A stretch of 64,000 nucleotides of DNA from DATGPD01 sp031423015. Its GTDB lineage: Bacteria > Planctomycetota > UBA1135 > UBA2386. A program made the translations under genes and the position numbers. The stretch is taken from NCBI GenBank assembly GCA_031423015.1, contig JANPER010000176.1:12367-76366 (forward strand), in the 5' to 3' direction. This document shows, in pieces, positions 8,938-17,000 of this stretch. The notes beneath the pieces are model-generated. The model was not told where the DNA came from and did no database searches. It worked only from the letters and a program-made list of their open reading frames with translations. Within the stretch, counting starts at the first letter, position 1. Each line of letters begins with the position of its first letter.

Positions 8938-10488
8938 ATGGACCCAACCAAAATCCACCTCGAGCATCAGCATCGAAACCCGCTCTTGGACAACGAACCG
9001 ACGTTCCAGGAGGTCATGGCAGAGCAGCTGGCGCACGCGCCTTGGCTGCTCCTGTCGATCGTCATCCATCTCGTCGTCATTGGCCTGCTCTGGTTGATCC
9101 CCGGCGGGACGGGCGGCGAAGCCGAGAAGGTCGTGTCCATGCAGGTCCCGCAGAAGGAGGAGGAGATCGTCGAGGAGATCAAGCCGGAGGAGAAGCCGGT
9201 CGAGGAGAACCCGGAGGAAGAGCCCACCCTGCAGGACGCGGAGGTGATGGATAACCCAACCCAAGCCAACGAGTCCGAGAACTTCGGGGCCTCCGACAAC
9301 AACTCCGACTCCGTCGAGTCGGCCTTCGACGGCAACGCGTGGAACACCGCGGTCGGTCTGGGCGGCGGCGCGGCCGGCAAATTCGGCGGGCGCGCTGGCG
9401 GCCGCGGCAAGCTCGGCGGCGGCCGGGGCGGCAAGCTCACAGCGCAGGCGATCGAAACCGGTCTGCAGTGGTTGAAGGACCACCAAGACGAGGACGGCAA
9501 GTGGGACGCCGACGAGTTCATGAAGCACGACGAGAACGGCGACCCGTGCACCGGCGCGGGCGACGCACTGCACGACGTCGGCGTCACGGGCCTGGCGTTG
9601 CTCGCCTTCTTGGGCGACGGCAGCACCATGAAGTCGGGGCCGTACAAGGACGTGATCAAGAACGGGATCCTGTGGCTGCGCGGCCAGCAGGATGCCGACA
9701 CCGGCCTGATCGGCACCGAGGCCTCGCACCACTTCATCTACGACCACGTCATCGCCACCCTGGCGCTGTGTGAGGCGTTCGGTCTGTCGAAGTACCGCTC
9801 GCTCAAGGGCGAGGCGCAGAAAGCGATCAACTACCTCGAAGCCCACCGCAACCCGTACGGTTGCTGGCGCTATCAGAAGCAGGCCGGCGACAACGACATT
9901 TCGGTGACCGGTTGGGCGGTGCTGGCGTACGTGTCGGCCAAGGAGTTCGGCCTGCTGGTCGACAAGAAGGCGTTGGAGTATGCGGACGCCTACATCGACG
10001 AGATGACCGACACCAACGGCCGCACCGGCTACATCGAGAAGGGTGGCCTCTCGTCGCGTCACAAGGGCCAGCACGAGATCGACTTCCCCGCCGGCAACAC
10101 CGAGTGCATGACCGCGGTGGGCTTGCTCTGCAAGTACTTCCTCGGCCACGACCCCAAGAAGTCGCCCATGATGGAGAACCAGGCCAAGGTCCTGATGAAG
10201 AAGTTGCCGCAGTGGCAGGCGGACTCCAAGGGTTCTTGGGTCGACCACTACTACTGGTACTACGGCACGTACGCGATGTATCAGGTGGGCGGCACAGCGT
10301 GGGACCAGTGGTCGAAGGCGGTCAACGACGCGGTCATCAAGAAGCAACGCTCGGACGGCAACTCGAAGGGCTCATGGGACCCTGTGGATGCCTGGGGCTC
10401 CGACGGCGGCCGCGTCTACTCGACAGCGATCCTGGTGTTGACGCTCGAAGCGTACTACCGCTACTCGCGCGTGCTCGGCGGGCGCTGA
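8938..10488 (+). CDS. membrane-anchored alpha/alpha-toroid (prenyltransferase/squalene-oxidase repeat) protein
   Basis: The 516-residue protein has a short cytoplasmic N-terminus, one membrane segment at about residues 36-56 (WLLLSIVIHLVVIGLLWLI), and a Glu/Pro-rich stalk (70-100). A glycine-rich linker (125-166) follows, then repeated helical pairs: AIETGLQWLKDHQDEDGKW, GVTGLALLAFLG, NGILWLRGQQ, TGWAVLAYVSA and STAILVLTLEAYYRY. These are squalene-oxidase/prenyltransferase-type toroid repeats. Cyclase catalytic motifs such as DxDD are not seen, so enzymatic cyclisation is unlikely. Such proteins are common in Planctomycetota and their function is unknown. The linker matches one in the alpha-2-macroglobulin-like protein of this window. 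A strong terminator follows. Confidence 0.82.
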   Translation: MDPTKIHLEHQHRNPLLDNEPTFQEVMAEQLAHAPWLLLSIVIHLVVIGLLWLIPGGTGGEAEKVVSMQVPQKEEEIVEEIKPEEKPVEENPEEEPTLQDAEVMDNPTQANESENFGASDNNSDSVESAFDGNAWNTAVGLGGGAAGKFGGRAGGRGKLGGGRGGKLTAQAIETGLQWLKDHQDEDGKWDADEFMKHDENGDPCTGAGDALHDVGVTGLALLAFLGDGSTMKSGPYKDVIKNGILWLRGQQDADTGLIGTEASHHFIYDHVIATLALCEAFGLSKYRSLKGEAQKAINYLEAHRNPYGCWRYQKQAGDNDISVTGWAVLAYVSAKEFGLLVDKKALEYADAYIDEMTDTNGRTGYIEKGGLSSRHKGQHEIDFPAGNTECMTAVGLLCKYFLGHDPKKSPMMENQAKVLMKKLPQWQADSKGSWVDHYYWYYGTYAMYQVGGTAWDQWSKAVNDAVIKKQRSDGNSKGSWDPVDAWGSDGGRVYSTAILVLTLEAYYRYSRVLGGR

Positions 10489-10520
10489 GCCGACGCCAAC
10501 GCTGGCCCGCGCCAGAACCC

Positions 10521-10566
10521 GACGCCCCGGTGTTGCAAGCCGCGACACCGGGGCGTCGTCGTTTCC
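10521..10566 (+). terminator. rho-independent terminator after the toroid-protein gene
   Basis: Perfect 13-bp arms GACGCCCCGGTGT (10521-10533) and ACACCGGGGCGTC (10545-10557) with an 11-nt loop are followed by GTCGTTT. The T-tract is short, but the stem is very stable and lies 33 nt after the stop codon. Confidence 0.75.
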
Positions 10567-10717
10567 GACGCTGCTCGCAGGGCGGGCGCGAAGACGTCGC
10601 TGGCAACGACGCGCGCCCGCCAGAGTCGCGGGGTGAGAATCGACGCAAGTGGCGCTCGAGCGGTGGTCGATGCAGTCTCGGGACGCGTGCAGGTGCGCGC
10701 CGGGCAAAGGCGAGCGC

Positions 10718-11548
10718 ATGGGCCTCAGGGTCAACACGAACATCGCGTCCTTGAACGCGCAGCGCGCGCTGGCGCGCACCACCGAGCGATTGCAGTCCAA
10801 CTTTCGCCGCCTGTCGACCGGGCTGCGCATCGCTACCGCCGCCGACGACGCGGCTGGCCTGGCGATCTCGGAACGCTTTCGCGCCCAGGTGCGATCGACG
10901 GAGCAGGCAGTGCGCAACGCACAAGACGGCATCTCGCTCACGCAGACCGGCGAGGGCGCCCTGAACGAAGTCAGCTCGATCCTCATCCGCCTGCGCGAGT
11001 TGGCGGTGCAGGCGAACAACGCGACCGTCAGCGGCCAGGACCGCAACACGCTGAATCAGGAGTTCCGCGACCTCATCAACGAGGTCGACCGCATCGCCCG
11101 CTCGACGACGTTCAACAGTGTGAACCTGCTCGACGGCAGCGGCTCGACGTTGATCTTCCAAGTTGGCATCGGCACCACCACCGGCATCGACACCATCCTG
11201 CTGACGCTGTCGAACACGCTGTCGTCGACCCTGGGGCTCAACTCCATCGACGTCGGCGCGACGGGTTCCCCGACCAGCGCGATCACCGCGATCGACTCGG
11301 CCATCAACACCGTGGCCCGCGTGCGCGGCTCCTTCGGTGCGGTGCAGAATCGGTTGAACGCGACGGTCCAGAACCTGCGCATCCAGTCGGAGAATCTGAG
11401 CGCCGCCGAGAGCCGCGTGCGCGATGTCGACGTGGCCGCCGAGACGGCAGAACTGACGCGCAACTCGATCCTGCAACAGGCCGCCATCGCCGTGCTGTCG
11501 CAAGCCAACGTGCAACCGCAAATCGCGCTGCAGTTGCTGCAGAACTGA
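10718..11548 (+). CDS. flagellin
   Basis: The 276-residue product is a short flagellin, the filament subunit exported by the flagellar type III apparatus. The N-terminal D0/D1 helices (GLRVNTNIASLNAQRAL, LSTGLRIATAADDAAGLAISE, AQDGISLTQTGEGALNE) and the C-terminal helices (FGAVQNRLNATVQNL, ESRVRDVDVAAETAELTRNSIL, QANVQPQIALQLLQN) are both complete, ending in the usual LLQN. The central variable part is small. ATG 10718 follows AAAGG at 7 nt and begins at the normal flagellin N-terminus; the frame is open further upstream but without family similarity. No other flagellar gene is in the window, so the gene is isolated. It converges on rpsT. Confidence 0.93.
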   Translation: MGLRVNTNIASLNAQRALARTTERLQSNFRRLSTGLRIATAADDAAGLAISERFRAQVRSTEQAVRNAQDGISLTQTGEGALNEVSSILIRLRELAVQANNATVSGQDRNTLNQEFRDLINEVDRIARSTTFNSVNLLDGSGSTLIFQVGIGTTTGIDTILLTLSNTLSSTLGLNSIDVGATGSPTSAITAIDSAINTVARVRGSFGAVQNRLNATVQNLRIQSENLSAAESRVRDVDVAAETAELTRNSILQQAAIAVLSQANVQPQIALQLLQN

Positions 11549-11614
11549 TCGGCCGCAGCGCGTCGTCGTCGTGACCCACCTTAGGGCGCGCCGACCGGCG
11601 ATCGAAAACGACCG

Positions 11615-11878
11615 CTACTTCGTCGCTGCAACCAGGCGCGCAACCAGGCTCTTGCGGCGCGAGGCGGTGTTCTTGTGCAACACGTTCGCCTTGGCAGCCT
11701 TGTCGATTTTCTTGCACACGAGCGGCAGCATCGCCGTGGCGGCGGCCTTGTCGCCCTTGCTGACCACCTCTTGCAGGCGCTTGAGGATTGTCTTGACCTC
11801 AGAGGACTTCGCCTTGTTGCGCAGGCGGCGCTTGTCGTTCTGTCGGATGCGCTTGCGCGACTGTTTGCTGTGAGCCAT
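11615..11878 (-). CDS. rpsT: 30S ribosomal protein S20
   Basis: The 87-residue basic protein binds 16S rRNA early in 30S assembly. The start MAHSKQSRKRIRQNDKRRLRNKAKSSE is the S20 N-terminus, followed by the helical bundle and the A-A-x-x-x-L-H-K-N-T-A-S-R-R-K-S-x-L motif. Length is as expected. It lies 41 nt before the end of the TPR-protein gene on the same strand. Confidence 0.96.
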   Translation of the reverse strand: MAHSKQSRKRIRQNDKRRLRNKAKSSEVKTILKRLQEVVSKGDKAAATAMLPLVCKKIDKAAKANVLHKNTASRRKSLVARLVAATK

Positions 11879-11919
11879 TGGGTTCTACTGTTTGGTTTCG
11901 ATTCGGTGAGTGCGGGAGG

Positions 11920-13260
11920 TCAGGCCTTGGACTTCAGTTCCTCGACGCGCCGAGCCGCGTCGCGGAAGCCGATGTCTTGTTCGAGGATGCGGGAGAAGTG
12001 CGTCATGGCCTGGTCGCGGCGACCCGCGTCCTGCGCCAACGCGCCCATCTCGTAGAGAATGTCCTTGCCCAGTTTGCCGGTGGGGCCCGCGACGTCCAGC
12101 GCCTTCTGCAACTGACCCATCGCCAGGTCGTCCAGCCCCTTCTTGCGGAAGGCCTTGCCCAGCAGAAGCTGGGCCTCGACCTTGGTGCGGGGGTCTTTGA
12201 TCGCCTGCTGCAGCTCGGCGATGCCTTCGTCGAGCTGGTCGAGCGCCAGGAGCGCGCTGCCCAGGTGGTAGCGCAGCCCCAAGTCGGTGGGATTACGCTG
12301 CGCCCGGCGGCGGTACTCCGCGGCCTTCAGGTCGGCCAGGGCTCGCTCCGACATCTTGCCGGCGTGCTCGTCGCCTCGCTTGTGCGCTTCTTGGACGCGC
12401 TTTTCTTGCAGCGACAGACGAAGGTCGCCCACACGATCGGCAAGGTCGCCGTCGTTGGGGTCGATCCGCAAGGCGCGCTCCAGGCAGTCGAGCGCACCCT
12501 GGGTGTCGCCCTGCATGCGGTGCAGGTCGGCGATGCGCCGCAGCAGCTTGACGTCTTCGGGCCGCTCGGCGAGCCGCGGCTCCAGTTGGTCGAGTTCGCC
12601 AGCGATCTCCTCGGCCGATAACTGCAAGCGCGCGTCGCGTTCGATCTGCCGCTGTGCGTCGGTGTCCTTCAGGATGTCGCGCGTGTGCTTGGCATGCTCC
12701 AGGCCGGTCTTCTTGAGCGCACCCTCCGCCGCGAGATTCTTGCGCGACCGGAGCGCGTCTTGGTCGCGCGGGTCGATCTTGAGCACCTGCTCGAACATCG
12801 CGAGGGCTTCGTCCATTCGGCCTTCTCCTTGCAGCAGGGCGCCCGCGCGCTTGGCCGACGTCACCGCGTGTTGGTCGGCTTCAGCGACCGCGTGGTAGAC
12901 CGCGAGCGCCGAGCGCTTGTGGCCGGCACGCTCCAGCGACTCACCCAGCTTGACGTTCACGGCCTCGTTGCGCGGATCGAGCACGAGGTAGCGCTCGAAC
13001 GCCTTGGCGGCGCCGCCGTGCTTGCCGAGCATGCGACACACCGACGCGCTCAACAGGTGCACGCCGCCCCCGATCATCGCCACCATCTTGGATGGCTTCT
13101 TGGCCTCGGTCTTCTTGAACAAAGCGCGTCGCAAGCCGGCGCGCGCCTCGCCGCTGTCGGGCTGCATCGCGAGCAGCTTGCCGTAGATGTCGATCGCCAG
13201 CGCGTAGTTGCGCTTCTTGACGGCCTCGTCGGCTTTCTCGAGGTGCTTGCTAAGGTCCAT
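11920..13260 (-). CDS. tetratricopeptide-repeat protein
   Basis: From ATG 13260 (MDLSKHLEKADEAVKKRNY) the product is 446 residues. It has TPR-like helical pairs through most of its length: YALAIDIYGKLLAMQPDSG, GAAKAFERYLVLDPRN, DEALAMFEQVLKIDPRD, GALDCLERALRIDPND and DEGIAELQQAIKDP. There is no signal peptide, but a short hydrophobic glycine-rich stretch at about residues 60-70 (MVAMIGGGVHLLSA) interrupts the repeats. TPR arrays mediate protein-protein contacts; no partner is evident. An upstream in-frame extension to 13335 lacks TPR character and is probably untranslated. Confidence 0.8.
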   Translation of the reverse strand: MDLSKHLEKADEAVKKRNYALAIDIYGKLLAMQPDSGEARAGLRRALFKKTEAKKPSKMVAMIGGGVHLLSASVCRMLGKHGGAAKAFERYLVLDPRNEAVNVKLGESLERAGHKRSALAVYHAVAEADQHAVTSAKRAGALLQGEGRMDEALAMFEQVLKIDPRDQDALRSRKNLAAEGALKKTGLEHAKHTRDILKDTDAQRQIERDARLQLSAEEIAGELDQLEPRLAERPEDVKLLRRIADLHRMQGDTQGALDCLERALRIDPNDGDLADRVGDLRLSLQEKRVQEAHKRGDEHAGKMSERALADLKAAEYRRRAQRNPTDLGLRYHLGSALLALDQLDEGIAELQQAIKDPRTKVEAQLLLGKAFRKKGLDDLAMGQLQKALDVAGPTGKLGKDILYEMGALAQDAGRRDQAMTHFSRILEQDIGFRDAARRVEELKSKA

Positions 13261-13464
13261 GCAGCGGCGCGGCGGAGAACGGGCGAGGCGGGGAAAAGGG
13301 CGCGGGATGCTAGCCGTGAGCCAATGCCTCCGCAATCACCGGCTCCGTGACGAGGCGCGGACGGGGCCGCGCGAAGTAGATTTTTTGGCGACCGATGGCC
13401 GACGCCGACGCGAGACCCTTTCCGCTGCCGAGTGCCCACCCTACGCTCCGGCGCGGCATCGAGC

Positions 13465-13977
13465 ATGCAAGTCCTGGTCTACCCAAACCCCCTGTTGCGC
13501 CGCGGTGGCGTGCCCGTCACCCAGTTCGACGCCGCACTGGGCGAGACCGCGCGCGGGCTGTTCACCGCGATGTACGCCGAGCGTGGCGTCGGGCTGGCAG
13601 CGCCCCAGGTCGGCCTGCACCTGAACCTGTTGGTGGTGAACCCGACCGGCGATCCCGCCCACCCCGAGGAGGAGAAGATCCTGGTGAACCCCACGATCGA
13701 GACGCAGAAGGGGCGCGAGTACGGCGAGGAGGGCTGCCTGTCGTTCCCCGGCATCTACGGCGAGGTGGAGCGTGCCACCAGCATCGTGGTGACCCACCTC
13801 GACGAGCGCGGCACAGCGCAGAAGGTCACCTACAAGGACTTCCTGGCGCGCATCGTGCAGCACGAGATGGACCACCTGCGCGGCGTGTTGTTCGTCGATC
13901 GCTTGTCGCCCACCGACAAGGTGCGCGTCCGGCCGCGCCTCGCAGAAATGGAGCGTCGTTTCGGCGCTTCGGCATGA
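13465..13977 (+). CDS. def: peptide deformylase
   Basis: This 170-residue metalloenzyme removes the N-formyl group from new proteins. All three family motifs are present: GVGLAAPQVG (motif 1), EEGCLSFPG with the metal-binding Cys (motif 2), and QHEMDHLRGVLFVD with the HExxH pair (motif 3). ATG 13465 matches the usual MQVLVYPNPLLRR N-terminus. Its stop overlaps the ribF start (ATGA), so the two are coupled. Confidence 0.96.
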   Translation: MQVLVYPNPLLRRGGVPVTQFDAALGETARGLFTAMYAERGVGLAAPQVGLHLNLLVVNPTGDPAHPEEEKILVNPTIETQKGREYGEEGCLSFPGIYGEVERATSIVVTHLDERGTAQKVTYKDFLARIVQHEMDHLRGVLFVDRLSPTDKVRVRPRLAEMERRFGASA

Positions 13978-14933
13978 GGGTCGTCGAAGGGCTCGACCAT
14001 CTGCTGGCGCTCGACCTCGGGGCGCTGTACGGGGAGGCGCGCGAGTCACGCTCGGTGGTCACGGTCGGAGTCTTCGACGGCGTGCACCTGGGGCACCTGC
14101 GCTTGGTGCACGATCTCATGGAGATGGCCACCGCGCTCGACGCGGTGCCGACGGCGATCACGTTTCGCTCGCATCCCGACGCCTTGCTGCGCGGCCAGGC
14201 GCCGCCCGAGATCGTCAGCGTGGCGCATCGCTTGCGCTTGCTGCGCCGCGCCGGCGTGCAGCGCCTGGTCTTGCTGGACTTCGACGCGCGCCTGCGCGCG
14301 TTCACCGCGGCCGAGTTCGCCACGTCGGTGCTGGCGCGCGCGCTGCGCTGTCGCGGGCTGTTGCTGGGGTTCGATTCACGCCTGGGGCGCGACCGCGAGG
14401 GAACGCCAGCGCGCTTCAGCGAACTCGGCAAAGACCTCGGCTTCGTCGTGCAAACCGCGCAGCCGTTGCAGGTCGACGGGCAGCCCGTGTCGTCGACGGC
14501 GATTCGCGCCGCGATCACCGCCGGCGATCTGCAGCGCAGCGTACGACTGCTCGGTCGGTATCCATCGGCGTTCGGCGAAGTGGTGCACGGCCAGGGCCGC
14601 GGCCGGGGGCTCGGCTTTCCCACGGCCAACGTCTTGCCGCAGAGCCCGGTGCTGCCACCGCACGGGGTGTACGCCGTGCACGTGATCCACGCCGGCAACA
14701 CCTACGCGGGCGTGGCCAACCATGGTCGGCGACCGACCTTCGCACCGGCCAAGACGGACGCCGCCCTCGAAGTGCACCTGCTCGACTGGCAAGGTGACCT
14801 GTACGGCGCGACGCTGGAGGTCAGCTTCGTCGCCTTCTTGCGCGCCGAGCAACCATTTGCCAACGCCGACGCGCTGCGCCTGCAGATCGCCAAGGACGTC
14901 GCGCGGGCCCGCGCGTTGCTAGGCGAGGCGTGA
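13974..14933 (+). CDS. ribF: bifunctional riboflavin kinase / FAD synthetase
   Basis: The 319-residue enzyme phosphorylates riboflavin to FMN and adenylates FMN to FAD. The N-terminal FAD-synthetase half has TVGVFDGVHLGHLRLV, with the nucleotidyltransferase G-x-F-D-G-x-H-x-G-H motif, and QPVSSTAIRAAI. The C-terminal kinase half has VVHGQGRGRGLGFPTANV and GVYAVHV, ending with the strand-helix LEVHLLDWQGDLYG. The ATG at 13974 overlaps the def stop by 4 nt and gives the expected family length; the open frame upstream overlaps def and is not genuine. Confidence 0.95.
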   Translation: MRVVEGLDHLLALDLGALYGEARESRSVVTVGVFDGVHLGHLRLVHDLMEMATALDAVPTAITFRSHPDALLRGQAPPEIVSVAHRLRLLRRAGVQRLVLLDFDARLRAFTAAEFATSVLARALRCRGLLLGFDSRLGRDREGTPARFSELGKDLGFVVQTAQPLQVDGQPVSSTAIRAAITAGDLQRSVRLLGRYPSAFGEVVHGQGRGRGLGFPTANVLPQSPVLPPHGVYAVHVIHAGNTYAGVANHGRRPTFAPAKTDAALEVHLLDWQGDLYGATLEVSFVAFLRAEQPFANADALRLQIAKDVARARALLGEA

Positions 14934-15045
14934 GATGGTCGGCGCTCCTCTTGGCAACGCCTTCGGAACTGAGGACCACCACGCGCGTCCGCGCCCGCTT
15001 TGCCGCCGGGCGGGTGCCCGTCGGCACCGACGGAAGATCCAACTC

Positions 15046-16251
15046 ATGCGCATTGCACGTCTTGTTCTGCCCCTCTCGCTGACCCTCATGTCGCTCCCCA
15101 TCACCGCGCAACCCGCGCCCGACCTCTCGGCGTTTGCCTTCAAGCTGGTGGCCGAAGTCGGACGCACGCCGGGCAACACCTGCGTGTCGCCCTGGTCGAT
15201 TGCGATCGCCTTGGGCATGGCGCGCGCCGGCGCCGAGGGCGCCACCGCGCACGAGATCGACGCGGCGCTCGGCCTGAAGGATGACGCCGTGGGGACACTG
15301 TCTCGGCTGGCCAGCGCTGCCAAGCCGCGCCAGATCCGACGCTGGGTCGACGGGGCGAGCACACGAGTCGACGCCTACGCGCTGCACGTCGCCAATGCGG
15401 CCTGGTTGGCGGTCAACGCCAAACTGTTGCCCGACTACACACGTGTCTTGGAGAACGACTTCAAGGCGCCGCCGCAGCGGATCGACTTCAGGCGGCCCCA
15501 GGCCCGCACCACGATCAACGACTGGGTGCTGCGGCAGACCAAGGACCGCATCCGCGACTTGCTGCCGGCTGGCAAGCCCGATGCCGACACCCGCCTCGTG
15601 CTGGTGAACTGCCTGTTCCTCAAGGCCGCGTGGGCTGACCAGTTCGAGCCGGACTCCACGCAGCCGTTGCCGTTCAGCCTGGCCGACGGCAACAAGGTCG
15701 ATGTGCCGACGATGCGACACACGCACAACTATGGCTACGCCGAGACCAAGCAGATGCAGATCGTCGAGTTGCCCTTCGAAGGTGGCGACCTGAGCATGCT
15801 GATCGCGGTGCCGCGCGACGGGGTGACGTTGGACGACGCCAGCGCCGAACTCGCGGCCAACTGGGGTGCCCTGTCGCAGACGGGCTCGCAGCTCGTGGCG
15901 CTCAACCTGCCACGCTTCACGTTCGAGACCGAGGCTGCGCTCAACCAGGTCTTGCGCGCGCTCGGCGTGCGGACCGCGTTCGACCGCGAGCATGCCGACT
16001 TTTCACGCATGACGCAGAAGGACGACCCGGTCTTCATCAGCGACGTCCTGCACAAGACCTTCATCAAGGTCGACGAGAACGGCACCGAGGCTGCGGCGGC
16101 TACCGCGGTGATGCTGGCGGTCACCAGCGCGGCGCGCGAGTCGACACCGCCCACCCCCATCCCCGTGCGCGCTGACCGGCCGTTCCTGTTCGCCATCAAG
16201 CATGCGAACGCCGGGTTGTTGTTCGTGGGCCGGGTCAGCGATCCGCGTTGA
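15046..16251 (+). CDS. secreted inhibitory-type serpin
   Basis: The 401-residue product has a signal peptide (LVLPLSLTLMSLPITAQ) and a complete serpin fold: TCVSPWSIAIALGMARAGAEG, INDWVLRQTKDRIRDLLP, LVNCLFLKAAWADQF, LNLPRFTFET and VLHKTFIKVDENGTEAAAATAV. The reactive-centre-loop hinge (G-T-E-A-A-A-A-T-A) has the small residues found in inhibitory serpins. The loop continues through TSAARESTPPTPIPVRAD before RPFLFAI and is several residues longer than in alpha-1-antitrypsin, so P1 cannot be fixed; the Arg of AARES is one candidate. It probably acts outside the cytoplasm against a serine or cysteine protease. ATG 15046 is chosen for the signal peptide and an upstream GGAAG. Confidence 0.9.
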   Translation: MRIARLVLPLSLTLMSLPITAQPAPDLSAFAFKLVAEVGRTPGNTCVSPWSIAIALGMARAGAEGATAHEIDAALGLKDDAVGTLSRLASAAKPRQIRRWVDGASTRVDAYALHVANAAWLAVNAKLLPDYTRVLENDFKAPPQRIDFRRPQARTTINDWVLRQTKDRIRDLLPAGKPDADTRLVLVNCLFLKAAWADQFEPDSTQPLPFSLADGNKVDVPTMRHTHNYGYAETKQMQIVELPFEGGDLSMLIAVPRDGVTLDDASAELAANWGALSQTGSQLVALNLPRFTFETEAALNQVLRALGVRTAFDREHADFSRMTQKDDPVFISDVLHKTFIKVDENGTEAAAATAVMLAVTSAARESTPPTPIPVRADRPFLFAIKHANAGLLFVGRVSDPR

Positions 16252-16292
16252 AGAACTGGCCGTCGAGGCCACTGACCCTATGGTCACCGCGC

Positions 16293-16613
16293 GTGACCAA
16301 TCCCGTCCCCGCTCTGCGTCGGATCGCATTCATCGAGGGCGTGTCCTTCCTCGTGCTGCTCGGCATCGCCATGCCGCTACGCCACTTTGCGGGCCTGCCG
16401 CGGGCGGTCACGGTGTTCGGCTGGCTACACGGCATCCTGTTCATTTGGCTCTGCCTGGCGCTGCTCCGCACGCGCAGCGTCGGCTGGTCGGTGCTGCGCA
16501 TGGCCGCCGTCTTCGTGGCCGCGCTGGTGCCGTTCGGCACGTTCCTGATCGACCCTCGCATGCGAGCGTGGCAGGCCGAGGCCGATCGCGACCCCGTCGC
16601 ACGGGACGCTTGA
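16293..16613 (+). CDS. DUF3817 integral membrane protein
   Basis: The 106-residue protein matches DUF3817: an N-terminal LRRIAFIEGVSFLVLLGIAMPLRHFAGLP, then FGWLHGILFIWLCLALL and a third membrane helix MAAVFVAALVPFGTFLID. The motif E-G-x-S-x-L-x-L followed by G-x-x-H-G is typical of the family, whose function is unknown. GTG 16293 starts just before the first helix; TTG 16248 would overlap the serpin stop and is less likely. Confidence 0.8.
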   Translation: MTNPVPALRRIAFIEGVSFLVLLGIAMPLRHFAGLPRAVTVFGWLHGILFIWLCLALLRTRSVGWSVLRMAAVFVAALVPFGTFLIDPRMRAWQAEADRDPVARDA

Positions 16614-16654
16614 TCCCGCGACGTCGTGTCTCTATCTTCCGCGGCCCTCGACCA

Positions 16655-16730
16655 GGGCAGGTAGCTCAGCTGGTAGAGCACAGCATTGAAAATGCTGGGG
16701 TCGCCGGTTCAACTCCGGCCCTGCCCACCA
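16655..16730 (+). tRNA. tRNA-Phe (anticodon GAA)
   Basis: This is a 76-nt cloverleaf. The acceptor arms are GGGCAGG/CCTGCCC, the D-arm region is TAGCTCAGCTGGTAGAGC, and the anticodon arm CAGCA-TTGAAAA-TGCTG carries anticodon GAA at 16688-16690. The T-loop is GGTTCAACTCC, and the CCA end is encoded at 16728-16730. Confidence 0.97.
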
Positions 16731-16773
16731 TTTGACGTGATCGACGCGGTCGCAGGTTCTGGCGGTCGGCAAC

Positions 16774-16801
16774 GACGAGAAATCAGAGACGAGAAATCAG
16801 G
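16774..16801. repeat. 14-nt tandem duplication
   Basis: Two adjacent copies of GACGAGAAATCAG plus one base lie between the tRNA and the next gene. No function is suggested. Confidence 0.6.
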
Positions 16802-16821
16802 GGCGACCACACCAGGGGCGA

Positions 16822-16861
16822 CAACACGGCCAAGCCGCTGATCCGCCCGTGTTGGCGTCGT
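16822..16861 (+). terminator. possible terminator downstream of tRNA-Phe
   Basis: CAACACGG (16822-16829) pairs with CCGTGTTG (16847-16854) across a 17-nt loop and is followed by GCGTCGTTT. The loop is long and the T-tract weak. Confidence 0.4.
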
Positions 16862-17000
16862 TTGGATGCCCCCCCTGCGCGCTGCGTCGGCGGGTAAGAT
16901 CCGAAGGTCGTTTCTCGGGTTTTCCCGCGACCTTCGCAAGCACTCCCTTACTCTCGAATCGCTCCGCCCCGTTTCTCGGCCTCCGGCCACACCACGCACG

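Noticed and set aside
10649..10717. Upstream extension of the flagellin
   Set aside because: The 23 extra codons do not match flagellin N-termini, and a ribosome site lies directly before ATG 10718.
16774..16801. Tandem repeat as a CRISPR or att site beside tRNA-Phe
   Set aside because: There are only two adjacent 14-nt copies without spacers, and no copy of the tRNA 3' end was seen nearby, so neither array nor attachment site is supported.
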